Of a stretch of 64,000 nucleotides of DNA, positions 1-9,400 are shown piece by piece. Each line of letters begins with the position of its first letter. Within the stretch, counting starts at the first letter, position 1. Source of the stretch: Polaromonas sp. P2-4 (GTDB taxonomy: Bacteria > Pseudomonadota > Gammaproteobacteria > Burkholderiales > Burkholderiaceae_C); NCBI GenBank assembly GCA_024703855.1, contig CP087965.1, forward strand, positions 690,001-754,000, read 5' to 3'. Below the pieces are notes generated by a model. The model did not search any database and was not told where the DNA came from. It saw nothing but the letters and a program-made list of their open reading frames with translations. Position numbers and translations under genes: made by a program.

Positions 1-2
1 TG

Positions 3-647
3 GACCTGCCCGGCAATGGCGAGTTTTGCGCCCAAACCTCACCACGCTCGGTGCGGGCCATGGTGGGGTTTGCGCGCGGGCAATTGCGGGCCAAAGGCTT
101 CAAGCCACCCTACAGCCTGCTCGCCATGTCGCTGGGCGGTATGGTGGCCACAGCCTGGGCCCAGCACTACCCGCACGAAGTGGCCCGGCTGGTGTTGATC
201 AACAGCAGCATGCGGCCTTACAGCGGCATCAGCGCCCGCCTGCGCCCGGGCAACTGGCTGCAACTGCTGCTGCTGGCCGCGCGCTGGCACGACACGGACT
301 ATGCCGAACGCGTCATCCACCAACTCACCTGCCAACACCAGACCTTGCGCGACCAAGACCTGGCGGCGTGGGCCCGCATCCGCAGCAGCGCGCCGGTCAG
401 CGCGGCTAACGCCTGGCGTCAGCTTTGGGCCGCTGCCCGCTTTTGCAGCGCGGCGGCGCCGCCACCCTGCCCGACCCTGGTGCTGTCGTCGGCCCGGGAC
501 CAGCTGGTGCATCCACTGTGTTCGGCCCGCCTGGCACAAGCCTGGCAGGTTGAACACCATCAGCACCCGTGGGCCGGCCATGACTTGCCGCACGACGACG
601 CGGACTGGGTTTGCCGGCGCCTGGCGGGCTGGCTTGGCAAGAGCTAG
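3..647 (+). CDS. alpha/beta hydrolase, 5-prime truncated by window edge
   Basis: The frame is already open at the first bases and ends at TAG 645-647, so the N-terminus (oxyanion-hole HG motif) lies outside the window. The nucleophile elbow reads AMSLGGM, with Ala where GxSxG enzymes usually have Gly. The acid is probably the Asp in SARDQLVHP and the base the His in WAGHD near the C-terminus, in the expected order. About 214 residues remain of a fold usually 260-300 long. Substrate cannot be told; BioH/MhpC-like esterases and haloperoxidase-like members share this pattern. Codons and frame are clean. A dispersed repeat follows the stop and the next gene converges on it. Confidence 0.8.
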   Translation, partial: DLPGNGEFCAQTSPRSVRAMVGFARGQLRAKGFKPPYSLLAMSLGGMVATAWAQHYPHEVARLVLINSSMRPYSGISARLRPGNWLQLLLLAARWHDTDYAERVIHQLTCQHQTLRDQDLAAWARIRSSAPVSAANAWRQLWAAARFCSAAAPPPCPTLVLSSARDQLVHPLCSARLAQAWQVEHHQHPWAGHDLPHDDADWVCRRLAGWLGKS

Positions 648-649
648 CA

Positions 650-712
650 CGCTATCTTTTCAATAGCTGCATGCGCCCGTATTTATTGGGCTGTAGCCTA
701 TTTTTATTCATG
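650..712 (+). repeat. dispersed ~65-bp intergenic repeat, copy 1
   Basis: Core CTTTTCAATAGCTGC, then CGCCCGTATTTATTGGGC, then an AT-rich end. It shares its layout (CGCTAT..ATAGCT, CGCCC...TTGGGC) with copies near 15002, 21863, 33676, 37367 and 60806. It lies between convergent genes, where it could also act as a weak terminator. Copies like this are, from memory, common in Comamonadaceae genomes. Confidence 0.7.
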
Positions 713-727
713 AAATCATCCACAGGA

Positions 728-2183
728 TCAGGTGGATGCCGCCGCATACGGGCTTTGCCGCCCCGCCAGCGTCCCCAGTGTTTCCATGGCCGCTTCAAAG
801 CGGCCGTCCCATGGGTGGCCATAGTTCAGCCGCAAGCAATTCCTGAAATGGCGGCGCGCTGAAAAAATCGGCCCGGGCGCCACGCTGATGCCGTGCTCCA
901 GCGCCGCCTGGTGCAGCGCCAGCGCGTCAAAGCCCTGGTCAAACTCCACCCAGACAAAATAACCGCCCGCCGGGCGCGACACGCGCACCCCCGCCGGGAA
1001 GTGGCGCGCAATGGCCGCCAGCAGGCTGGACAGCTGCGATTCCATGGCGTGACGCAGGCGGCGCAAATGCTTGTCATAACCGCCATGCTGCAAATAGTCG
1101 GCCAGCGCCAGTTGCGCCGGCAGGCTGGCCGACAGCGTGGTCATGAGCTTGAGCCGTTCAATCTGCTGGCCAAAGCGCCCGGGCGCGACCCAGCCCACCC
1201 GGTAGCCGGGGGCCAGCGTTTTGCTGAACGAGCTGCAGTGCATCACCAGGCCCTTGCGGTCAAACGCCTTGGCCGGCAAAGGCGCGCGATTGCCAAAATA
1301 CAGCTCGCCGTAGACGTCGTCTTCAATCAGCGGAATGCCCTGGCTGGCCAGCAGCGCGACCAGCGCCTTCTTCTTCTCCAGTGAAAGGCTGGCGCCCATG
1401 GGGTTCTGGAAAGAAGTCATGAACCAGCAGGCCTTGACCGGATGGCGCTTGAGCGCATCCGCCAGCGCCGTCAGATCCAGGCCGTCCTGTGGGTGCACCG
1501 GGATTTCCAGCGCCTTCATCTTGAGCCGCTCCAGCGCCTGCAGGCTGGCATAAAACCCTGGCGACTCGATCGCGATCAGGTCACCCGGCTGGGCCACGGC
1601 CGTCAGGCAGAGATTGAGCGCTTCCAGCGCGCCGCTGGTCACGATCAATTCTTCGGCAGGCTGGGGCATGCCCATGGCCAGGTAACGCAGCGCAATTTGC
1701 TGGCGCAGCGCCGGATGGCCCTGCGGAAGGTGGGCCATGGTGATCGGTCCATGAAGGTGCCGCGCCGTGCGGGCCAGCGATTTGGCCAGCCGCTGCAGCG
1801 GGAACAGCCCCGGCGCCGGGAAAGCCGAGCCCAGCGGCACGATGTCGGGGTCTTGCACCGCACCCAGCACCGAAAACACCAGTTCACTGATGTCCACCCG
1901 GGGCGCCACCCTGGCCAAAGCCTTGGTGGCTTTGCTGGCACCCAGGCCCAGCGCCGGCGCGGCCAGTGGCTGCATGGCCGAGGCCGTCACGTAATAGCCG
2001 GAACGTGGGGCGCGCGCACCAGGCCTTTTCTTCCAGCCGGTAGTAGGCCTTGAAGGCGGTCGAAGCACTGAGGCCATGTTGGGCCGTGATAATGCGTATC
2101 GACGGCAGGCGGGTGCCGGGAGCCAGGCGCCCGTTGCGAATGTCGGTGGCCAGCAGTTCGACCAGTTGTTCGTAGCGCTTCAT
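728..2183 (-). CDS. MocR/PdxR-type GntR regulator with aminotransferase domain (frameshifted)
   Basis: The N-terminal ~65 residues are a GntR winged helix (starting MKRYEQLVELL). The remaining ~420 residues are a fold-type I aminotransferase with the PLP-lysine motif SFSKTLAPGYRVGW and the TSGALEALN motif. This is the MocR architecture (GabR, PdxR, TauR): DNA-binding proteins that sense PLP or an amino adduct. The ATG at 2183-2181 is chosen because the helix begins there. One indel near 2020-2030, in an A-run just after YYRLEEK, separates the two domains into different frames; both sides are otherwise intact, so I treat it as one gene. It is divergent from the cytochrome genes, with candidate operators between them. 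Confidence 0.85.
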
Positions 2184-2243
2184 CGATCTGGATCCCTTGT
2201 TGGCGCCGAACGCCTGTGCTGAAACCGGGCGAGCTAGCCGTCC

Positions 2244-2306
2244 CATCTGATATTCTAATTTTTATGGATTTTTCATCTGATATGGTTTTTTACGCCGCAT
2301 CTGATG
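2244..2306. promoter_or_regulatory. three direct repeats between MocR gene and cytochrome operon
   Basis: CATCTGATAT occurs at 2244-2253 and again at 2274-2283, and CATCTGATG at 2298-2306, the last just upstream of the cytochrome ATG at 2343. MocR proteins such as GabR and PdxR bind direct repeats, so these are candidate operators for autoregulation or control of the cytochrome genes. Inference only; no promoter elements are obvious. Confidence 0.5.
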
Positions 2307-2342
2307 CTTACGCGGCCCATCCATCTAAGGCATGATTCAGCC

Positions 2343-3102
2343 ATGGCAAAGACCCTTTTTTCGCGCATGCTGGCAACGCTTGGCCTGATGGCCACGACCC
2401 TCGTGGCCACAGCCGCACCGTTTGAAGACAGCATCGCCCAGCGCACCCAGGCCTGCACCGCCTGCCATGGCCCGCAGGGGCCGCGCCGCACCCGATGGCT
2501 ATTACCCGCGCCTGGCCGGCAAGCCGGCCGGCTACCTCTACAACCAGTTGCTTAATTTTCGTGACGGGCGCCGCCACTATGGCCTCATGACGCAACTGAT
2601 GGATCCGCTCACCGATGCCTACCTGATGGAGATTGCGCAGTACTTTTCCGCGCTGGAGGTGCCTTACCCCGCCCCCCGGCCGACCGCGGCGTCCTCCGAG
2701 CTCTTGCAAAAGGGCTGCGCCTGGTGATGCAGGGCGATGCGGCGCGGCAGGTTCCGGCCTGCGTGCAATGCCACGGCCAGGCCATGACGGGCGTGGCCCC
2801 CAATGTCCCGGGCCTGCTCGGCCTGCCGCGCGACTACCTCAATGCGCAGCTGGGTGCCTGGAGAGCCGGCCACCGCCAGGCCCATGCCCCCGACTGCATG
2901 AAAGAGGTGGTGGCGCGCCTCAGCCTGGAAGACATCAACGCGGTGGCCAACTGGCTGGCCGCACAACCTTTGCCCGCCAACACGCACCCGGTCCCCCCTC
3001 GACGGCTTTGCCGGCACCGGCACCAGGCGCCAGGTCATCGCCTGCGGAAGCGCTCCGGAGACAGCCGCGCTTACTGCAGCCCCCCAGAAGGCACGGCCAT
3101 GA
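2343..3102 (+). CDS. periplasmic diheme cytochrome c, c4-like (three frameshifts)
   Basis: MAKTLFSRMLATLGLMATTL is a signal peptide. Two c-type heme motifs are present, CTACH early and CVQCH in the second half, each in a ~90-residue cytochrome c domain with c4/c553-like context (YYPRLAGKPAGYLYNQL, then VPGLLGLPRDYLNAQL). Reading through requires three single-base corrections: an extra C near 2480, a missing G near 2713 and one near 2998. After them the protein ends at TGA 3100-3102, which overlaps the ATG of the next cytochrome (ATGA), a sign of translational coupling. Such diheme and triheme pairs usually pass electrons from a membrane dehydrogenase to the oxidase, but no dehydrogenase subunit is next to it. 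Confidence 0.8.
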
Positions 3103-4380
3103 AAAAAATCGTCAAATTTGCGCTCGGCACGACCCTGGCCGTTGCTGGCCTTGCCGCGGCCGTCTGGGCGTTGAATGTTCGCGATGAAACCGATGTAAAA
3201 GCACCGGTGGCCTGCAGCCGCGGCCAGCGACACGCAGATAGCGCGCGGCGCCTACCTGGCACGCGCCGGTAACTGCATGGCCTGCCACACCGCGCGTGGC
3301 GGCCAAAACTATGCGGGTGGGCGCGGCATCGCCACGCCGTTTGGCACCGTGTTCACCTCCAACCTCACGCCCGATGACAACACCGGCATTGGCAGCTGGT
3401 CGCCCGCCCACTTCTGGCGCGCCATGCACAACGGGCGCTCCAAAAACGGCCGTCTGCTGTACCCGGCTTTTCCCTATCCGAACTACACCCACGTCACACG
3501 CGAAGATTCGGATGCAATCTACGCCTACCTGAAAAGCCTGCCTCCGGTGACGCAAGCCAACCGGCCCCACGCGCTGGAGTTTCCGTACCAGTCGCAAGCC
3601 GCGCTGGCGGTATGGCGCGCGCTGTATTTCAGCCCTGGCGTGTACCAGCCCGATGCCAGCCGCAACGCCGAATGGAACCGCGGTGCCTACCTGGTCAAGG
3701 GCCTGGGCCACTGCAGCGCCTGCCATACCGCGCGCAACGTCCTGGGCGCCAGCAGCACCGACCTGGACCTGGCCGGTGGCTTGATCCCCATGCAAAACTG
3801 GTACGCGCCGTCGCTGACTTCGCCGCACGAAGCCGGCGTGGGCGACTGGGACCGCCAGCACATCGTGAGCCTGCTCAAAAACGGCGTCTCGCCACGCGCC
3901 TCGGTCACCGGCCCCATGGCCGAAGTGGTGCTGCGCAGCACCCAGTACCTGAACGACGACGACCTGAGCGCGATGGCGCAGTTTTTAAAGGAGCTTCCCG
4001 CCGCGACGCCCTCACCTGCGGCCACAGCGGTCGCCGCCTCAGTGCCCAGCGCAAAGGGTGCCAAGCTGTATGAGCTGCATTGCGCCCAATGCCACGGCGA
4101 CAAGGGCCAGGGCGTGCCCAATGCCTACCCGGCGTTGGCCGGCAACCGCGCCGTGCTCATGAAGTCAACCGCCAACCTGGTGCAAATTGTGCTGAGCGGC
4201 GGCTACGCGCCTGCCACCGCAGGCAACCCGCGTCCCTATGGCATGCCGCCTTTTGTGCTGCTGCTAAACGACAGCGACATAGCGGCTACGCTGACCCATA
4301 TCCGCAGTTCGTGGGGCAACCAGGCCAGCGAGGTCACGCCGCTGGAGGTGAACCGCATGCGGGCCCACCAGGGAAAATAA
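3099..4380 (+). CDS. membrane-anchored triheme cytochrome c, AdhB-like (one frameshift)
   Basis: Starts MKKIVKFALGTTLAVAGLAA, a signal or anchor helix, overlapping the previous stop. Three heme sites CMACH, CSACH and CAQCH head three consecutive cytochrome c domains over ~420 residues, the layout of the cytochrome subunit of alcohol, gluconate and molybdenum aldehyde dehydrogenases. One extra T near 3210 breaks the frame just before the first heme; removing it gives an uninterrupted protein. The C-terminal 45 bases overlap the tail of the convergent MFS gene. The catalytic partner must be encoded elsewhere or be lost. Confidence 0.85.
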
Positions 4381-5620
4381 AGGGGTTTTTCAAACTGCCA
4401 TGCGGTCGCTGCGCCAGGGCGGGAAATCCCTTGAGCCACCACGCAGCCACCAGCAAGGTGCCGATTCCGCCCGCCACCACCGAGCCGACCGGCCCCAGCA
4501 AGGCGGCCGTCGCGCCCGATTCAAACTCGCCAAGCTGGTTGGACGCGCCAATAAACACCGAGTTGACCGCGCTGACCCGGCCTCGCATGGCGTTGGGCGT
4601 TTCGATCTGCACCAGCGTCTGGCGCACCACCACACTCACCATGTCGGCGCCACCCGACACCGCCAGCGCCACGAGCGACAGCACAAAGCTGGTTGAGAGG
4701 CCAAACACCACCATGCACAACCCATACAGCGCGACTGATGCCAGCATGGTGTGGCCGACGCGCCGGTCCAGCGGCCAGCGTGTGAGCACCGCCGAGGTCA
4801 GCAAGGCCCCTGCCGCCGGCGCCGCACGCAGCAAACCCAAGCCCCAGGGCCCGACATGCAGAATGTCTTTGGCAAACATCGGCAGCAGCGCGGTGGCGCC
4901 GCCCAGCAACACGGCAAACAAATCCAGCGACACCGCGCCCAGCAGGGCCTTGCGCTGCCAGACAAATTCAGCCCCTGCCAGCAGCGTGCGCAGCGAAACC
5001 GGCTCGCGCGGCGGCGGTACGTGGTCATAGCGCAGCACCGAAATCAGCACGCAGCCGGTTGCAAAAAGAAAAGCGCAGGTGGCATAAACCGCTGTGGCCC
5101 CGGCCACAAAAATCACACCCCCAGTGCCGGCCCGCCAATCACGGCCGCCTGCATACCCTGCCGAGCTGAAAGCCATGGCGCGCGGCAGCATGGCAGGCGG
5201 CACCAGCATGGGCGTGAGGGCCTGCTGCGCCGGCATCTGAAAGGCCCGGGCCACACCCAGCAACACCGACACGCCCAGCAGCAGTTCACGCGAAGCCCAA
5301 CTGGCTGAAGAACCCCATCCTTGAGTGGCCGCCACCAGAATCAGCGCCACCACAGCCTGCGTCACTAGGCAGGCGGCAATGATGCGACCGCGGTGCACCC
5401 GGTCCGCCACATGGCCGGCCACCAGCGTGAGCAACAGTGCCGGCACAAACTGGTAAAGGCCAACCAGCCCCAAATCCCAGGCGCTGCCGGTGAGTTCATA
5501 CATCTGCCAGCCCACCGCCACCATCAGCATCTGGTTACCTGTGGTGCCAAACAGCCGCGCAAACCACATGCGCATGAAAGCGCGCTGGCCAAAAAGATCG
5601 GAAACATTGTGTGTAGTCAT
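4334..5620 (-). CDS. MFS transporter, EntS/MFS_3-like
   Basis: About 428 residues with twelve predicted helices and the MFS loop ADRVHRGRI. The closest recall is the EntS-like MFS_3 group of drug and siderophore exporters. The ATG at 5620-5618 (MTTHNVSDLF) is preferred over upstream in-frame starts because the conserved FMRMWFARLFG segment follows closely. Residues near 5110-5160 are scrambled (AGYAGGRDWRAGTGG instead of a family-like Gly-rich helix). An extra G and a missing G about 40 bases apart restore the normal reading, so two compensating indels are present. It is divergent from the TetR gene, whose operator lies in the 60-bp gap, so it may be co-regulated. Confidence 0.85.
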   Translation of the reverse strand: MTTHNVSDLFGQRAFMRMWFARLFGTTGNQMLMVAVGWQMYELTGSAWDLGLVGLYQFVPALLLTLVAGHVADRVHRGRIIAACLVTQAVVALILVAATQGWGSSASWASRELLLGVSVLLGVARAFQMPAQQALTPMLVPPAMLPRAMAFSSAGYAGGRDWRAGTGGVIFVAGATAVYATCAFLFATGCVLISVLRYDHVPPPREPVSLRTLLAGAEFVWQRKALLGAVSLDLFAVLLGGATALLPMFAKDILHVGPWGLGLLRAAPAAGALLTSAVLTRWPLDRRVGHTMLASVALYGLCMVVFGLSTSFVLSLVALAVSGGADMVSVVVRQTLVQIETPNAMRGRVSAVNSVFIGASNQLGEFESGATAALLGPVGSVVAGGIGTLLVAAWWLKGFPALAQRPHGSLKNPFIFPGGPACGSPPAA

Positions 5621-5646
5621 GAGCGGCCGATTGTCGCCAAACCGCC

Positions 5647-5674
5647 TTGACTGGTTACTAGTCGTTTGTATAAT
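5647..5674 (+). promoter_or_regulatory. sigma70-type promoter with embedded TetR-type palindrome
   Basis: TTGACT (5647-5652) and TATAAT (5669-5674) are separated by 16 bp and lie seven bases upstream of the TetR ATG. Between them GACTGGTTACTAGTC (5649-5663) is a near palindrome, matching at 10 of its 13 central positions. Its placement across the spacer is typical of an autorepressor operator. Confidence 0.7.
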
Positions 5675-5680
5675 AACGCC

Positions 5681-6304
5681 ATGGTCCGCCCCTCCCAAAA
5701 CATCGACCAGCTGTTGCTGGACGCCGGCCTGGAGCTGTTGCCCCTCACCGGTTGCGCCGGCCTGTCAGTGCGCCGCCTCACCGAACATGCGGGCGTCAAT
5801 CTCGGCATGTTTCACTACCACTTCAAAACCAAGGACAACTTCATCAAGGCCGTGTTGCAGCGGACCTACGAAGAAATGTTCTCGGCGCTCACGCTGCGCG
5901 TGAATCCGGCGCACCCACCCATGCAGAACCTGCGCGATGCGCTGGGCGTGCTCGGAAGCTTCGGCCTGAAGAACGGCCGCCTGCTGGTGCGCATCATGGG
6001 CGACGCCATCAGCGGCGAGCCGCTGGCCGCCGAGTTCCTCAAGGCCAACCTGCCGCGCCATATCGAGGTGATTGCCGCGCTGGTACAGGAAGCGCAATGG
6101 GAAGGCAGCATGGCCAAGGCGCCTGTGCCGCAGGTGATCGCCTTCATGGCCGGTGCCGTGGCCGCGCCCATTCTGGTCGGCACGGCCCTGCAGCAAAACC
6201 CCGCAGCGCAAGCCACGGCCGGGCTGGTGCTGTCGGAGCAGGCCCTGGCCCAGCGCATCGAGTTCGCCCTGCGCGGGCTGGCCCCTTCCAGGGACACACC
6301 ATGA
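5681..6304 (+). CDS. TetR/AcrR-family regulator, CecR-like
   Basis: Helix-turn-helix in the first 60 residues (LSVRRLTEHAGVNLGMFHYHF then KTKDNFIKAVL), followed by an all-helical ligand domain; ~207 residues, normal length. The ATG at 5681 follows the promoter directly. It heads an operon of membrane fusion protein, ABC ATPase and ABC-2 permease, the order seen for E. coli cecR-ybhGFSR, so it is likely the local repressor of this efflux operon and perhaps of the divergent MFS gene. Its TGA overlaps the next ATG (ATGA). Ligand unknown. Confidence 0.85.
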   Translation: MVRPSQNIDQLLLDAGLELLPLTGCAGLSVRRLTEHAGVNLGMFHYHFKTKDNFIKAVLQRTYEEMFSALTLRVNPAHPPMQNLRDALGVLGSFGLKNGRLLVRIMGDAISGEPLAAEFLKANLPRHIEVIAALVQEAQWEGSMAKAPVPQVIAFMAGAVAAPILVGTALQQNPAAQATAGLVLSEQALAQRIEFALRGLAPSRDTP

Positions 6305-7279
6305 ACACGCGGCTGCACTGTGCCGGCGCCCTGCTCGCCACCACCCTGCTGGCGGCCTGCGGTGCAAAGCAGGCCGATACCTTTCCCGGCTATGCCGAGG
6401 CCGAATACGTGCGCCTGGCGGCGCCTATCAGCGGTACCCTCGCCAAGTTGCATCTGAACCGCGGCGACAAGGCGCCCGAATCGGCGCCTGCGTTCATGCT
6501 TGAGCAGGAAAGCGAACGGGCCGCGCGCCAGGAAGCGACTTACCGCGTGGCGCGGGCACAGGACGAACTGTCCAACCTGCGCCAGGGCAAGCGGCCGGAC
6601 GAGCTGGCGGCCATCCGCGCGCAACTGGCGCAGGCCCAGGCCGCGCTGGCGCTGTCTTCGGCCGAGCTGGCGCGCAGCCGCAGGCTGGTGGCGCAGCAGT
6701 TCCTCTCGCCCGCCAGCCTGGACCAGGCACAGGCCGCCGTTGCACGCGACCAGGGCCGCATCAATGAGCTCAATGCACAACTGCGGCAGGCCCTGCAGGG
6801 CGCGCGCAGCCCCGAGATCAGCGCCGCCGAACAGGAAGTCAAGGCCGCACAGGCCCAGCTCGAGCAGGCGGGCTGGAGGGTCGATCAGAAAACCCAGCGC
6901 ACGCCGGTGGCGGGCGACGTGGTGGACGTGCTGTTCCGGGAAGGCGAATGGGTGCCCGCGGGTGCCGCCGTGCTGACGCTGCTGCCGCCGGCCAACATCA
7001 AGGCGCGCTTTTTCCTGCCGCAGGTGCAGCTGGGCGCCATCGCCATCGGCCAGGAAGTACGCCTGCAGTGCGACGGCTGCGGCGCGCCGATTCCGGCGAA
7101 GATCAGCTTCATCGCGCGAGGCCGAATACACCTCGCCCATCATCTACAGCAAGGAAAACCGCGCGAGCCTGGTCTTCATGATCGAGGCGCGCCCCAGCCC
7201 GCAGGACGCACGCCGGCTGCACCCGGGCCAGCCGCTGGAAGTGCACCTGGTCACCAAACCCGCTGGGCCGGCATCATGA
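6301..7279 (+). CDS. HlyD-family periplasmic adaptor, YbhG-like (one frameshift)
   Basis: N-terminal lipoprotein signal with lipobox LAAC near residue 20. It continues with a short biotinyl-lipoyl half motif (PISGTLAKLHLNRGD), a long Ala/Gln-rich coiled-coil hairpin (~residues 60-190), the second lipoyl half (TPVAGDVVDVLFREGEWV) and a beta-barrel. A missing C near 7117 shifts the last ~55 residues; repaired they read EAEYTSPIIYSKENRASLVF and end in TGA overlapping the ATG of the ATPase. This adaptor would link the inner-membrane ABC pump to an outer-membrane TolC channel. Confidence 0.85.
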
Positions 7280-8244
7280 GTTCTGCAAACGAGCCGGCGC
7301 TGATCGATGTGCGCGGCCTGACCAAGCGCTACGGCAATCGCGTGGTGGTGGACCACTTCGACATGCGCGTGCCCAAGGGCCGCATCTATGGCTTCCTCGG
7401 CCCCAACGGCAGCGGCAAGACCACCACCATCCGCATGCTGTGCGGCCTGCTCACGCCCGATGCGGGCGAAGGCACCTGCATGGGCTACAACATCCGCACC
7501 CAGGCGGCGCTGATCAAGCGCGAGGTGGGCTACATGACGCAGCGCTTCGGCCTGTATGAAGACCTGACGATCGAAGAAAACCTCGACTTCATCGCGCGTG
7601 TTTACGCCGTGCAGGAGCGCGCCCGCAAGGTGCGCGAAACGCTGGAACGCCTGGGCCTCTCAACACGCCGCGACCAGTTGGCCGGCGCGCTGTCGGGCGG
7701 CTGGAAGCAGCGGCTGGCGCTGGCGGCCTGCCTGATCCACAGCCCCCGGCTGCTGCTGCTGGACGAACCCACCGCGGGCGTGGACCCGGCCGCCCGCCGC
7801 GACTTCTGGGATCAGATCCACGACCTGACCGCGGCCGGCTTGACGGTGCTGGTCTCCACCCACTACATGGACGAAGCCGAGCGCTGCCACGAGCTGGCCT
7901 ACATCGCCTACGGCAAGCTGCTCACGCGCGGCACCGTGGCCGAGGTGATCGCCGGCGCCGGGCTCGTCACCTGGGCGGTCTCCGGCGCTAACCTGACCGA
8001 GGTGGCGCACCGCCTGCGCGAAGCCGAAGGCATTCGCAGCGTGGCACCGTTCGGCATCACACTGCATGTGAGCGCCTCCAGCACCCAGGCCGTCGAAGAC
8101 GCGCTGGCCGCACTGCCCTTCAAGGAACTGACAGCCGAGGCCATCGAACCCAGCCTGGAGGACGTGTTTATCGCGCTGATGCAGGACGCGCAAGACAATT
8201 TTGCAGGAGAAAAAACAGGAGAAAAAACAGGAGAAAAAGCATGA
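7276..8244 (+). CDS. ABC exporter ATP-binding protein, YbhF-like single domain
   Basis: Complete nucleotide-binding domain: Walker A GPNGSGKTT, signature LSGGWKQR, Walker B LLLLDEPT, H-loop STHYMDEAE. A ~90-residue C-terminal regulatory tail follows. E. coli YbhF has two such domains in tandem; here there is one (322 residues). The C-terminus ends GEKTGEKTGEKA, encoded by a 12-bp tandem repeat that also contains ribosome-binding sequence for the next gene, which starts within its last codons. Confidence 0.9.
   Translation: MSSANEPALIDVRGLTKRYGNRVVVDHFDMRVPKGRIYGFLGPNGSGKTTTIRMLCGLLTPDAGEGTCMGYNIRTQAALIKREVGYMTQRFGLYEDLTIEENLDFIARVYAVQERARKVRETLERLGLSTRRDQLAGALSGGWKQRLALAACLIHSPRLLLLDEPTAGVDPAARRDFWDQIHDLTAAGLTVLVSTHYMDEAERCHELAYIAYGKLLTRGTVAEVIAGAGLVTWAVSGANLTEVAHRLREAEGIRSVAPFGITLHVSASSTQAVEDALAALPFKELTAEAIEPSLEDVFIALMQDAQDNFAGEKTGEKTGEKA
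8204..8239 (+). repeat. three 12-bp tandem repeats carrying Shine-Dalgarno sequence
   Basis: CAGGAGAAAAAA is repeated three times back to back (the last unit ends in G). It encodes the GEKT repeats of the ATPase tail, and each unit contains AGGAGA. The last copy stands 6 bases before the permease ATG at 8241. Copy number changes would add or remove four residues without shifting frame. Confidence 0.85.
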
Positions 8245-9365
8245 GCTGGTCCCGCTTTCTTGCGATCCTGATCAAGGAATTCCGCCAGGTGCGCCGCGAC
8301 CGCCTGACCTTCGGCATGATGGTCGGCGTGCCCATCATCCAGCTGCTGCTGTTCGGCTTCGCCATCAACAGCGACCCCAAACATTTGCCCGCCGCCATCG
8401 TCGTGGCCGACCAGAGCGAGTTTTCGCGCAGCTTTGTGGCGGGCCTGGAAAACTCCGAATACTTTCGCATCACCCACCGGCTGCAAAGCGAGGCCGAAGG
8501 CGACGCGCTGCTGGCGACCGGCCAGGTGCAGTTCGTGCTGGTGGTGCCGCCGGACTTCTCGCGCAAGCTGATGCGCGGCGAACGTCCGGCCATGCTGCTG
8601 GCCGCCGATGCGAGCGACCCGGCTGCCACCGGCAACGCCATTGCCGCGCTGAGCGGCATCGGCCAGCGCGCCGTCGGCCGCGAGCTGTACGGCCCGCTGG
8701 CTTCGCTGCGCCCAGCCGAGGCGCCGTTCGAGGTGCGCGTGCAGCGCCGCTTCAACCCCGAAGGCCTGACCAGCTACAACGTGGTTCCGGGCCTGATAGG
8801 CGTGATCCTCACCATGACCATGGTGATGATGACCTCGCTCGCGATGACGCGCGAGGCATGAGCGCGGCACCATGGAAAACCTGCTAGCGACCCCGGCACG
8901 CCCGCTGGAGGTGATGCTGGGCAAGATCGTGCCCTACATCCTGATTGGCTATGTGCAGGTGAGCGTGATCCTGATCGCCGCGCGGCTGCTGTTCGACGTG
9001 CCCATGGTCGGCAGCCTGGCACTGTTGTCGGTCGTGCTGGTGCTGTTCATCGCGGCCAACCTGGCGGTGGGCTTCACCTTCTCCACCATCGCGCAACCAG
9101 CTGCAGGCGATGCAGCTGACGTTTTTCTTCTTCCTGCCCTCGATGCTGCTGACCGGCTTCATGTTCCCGTTTCGCGGCATGCCGGTCTGGGCCCAGACCA
9201 TCGGCGAGCTCTTGCCGCTCACGCACTTCCTGCGCGTCGTGCGCGGCATCATGCTCAAGGGCAACGGCATCGTGGAGGTATCAACGCACCTGTGGCCAAT
9301 CGCCCTGTTTATGCTGGTGGCCGGCCTGGTGGCGCTCAAGCTGATATCGCCAGACGGTGGATTAA
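8241..9365 (+). CDS. ABC-2 type permease, YbhS/YhhJ-like (three frameshifts)
   Basis: Begins MSWSRFLAILIKEFRQVRRD with an N-terminal helix, a ~150-residue periplasmic loop and five C-terminal helices, as in ABC-2 permeases. Three indels break it: near 8856, before the TMENLLATPARPLEV motif; near 9097, where IARNQLQ is expected; and near 9342. With the last repaired the protein ends RYRQTVD at TAA 9363-9365, as is typical of this family. E. coli-type operons carry two permease genes; here a terminator-like hairpin and an inverted-repeat element follow instead, so a homodimer or loss of the partner is likely. Confidence 0.8.
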
Positions 9366-9387
9366 AAGTTTTATTGAAAACTTTTTT
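9364..9387 (+). terminator. AT-rich hairpin with T-run after the ABC permease
   Basis: AAAAGTTTT, loop ATTG, AAAACTTTT gives a perfect 9-bp stem running into T residues directly after the repaired permease stop. The stem is weak because it is AT-only, but the position is right for intrinsic termination. Confidence 0.45.
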
Positions 9388-9400
9388 GAATCTGCCGTTT

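Noticed and set aside
5752..8244. 830-residue open frame joining an adaptor-like and an ABC ATPase sequence
   Set aside because: It starts out of frame inside the TetR gene and joins adaptor and ATPase only because of the indel near 7117. The true adaptor ends at a TGA overlapping the ATPase start.
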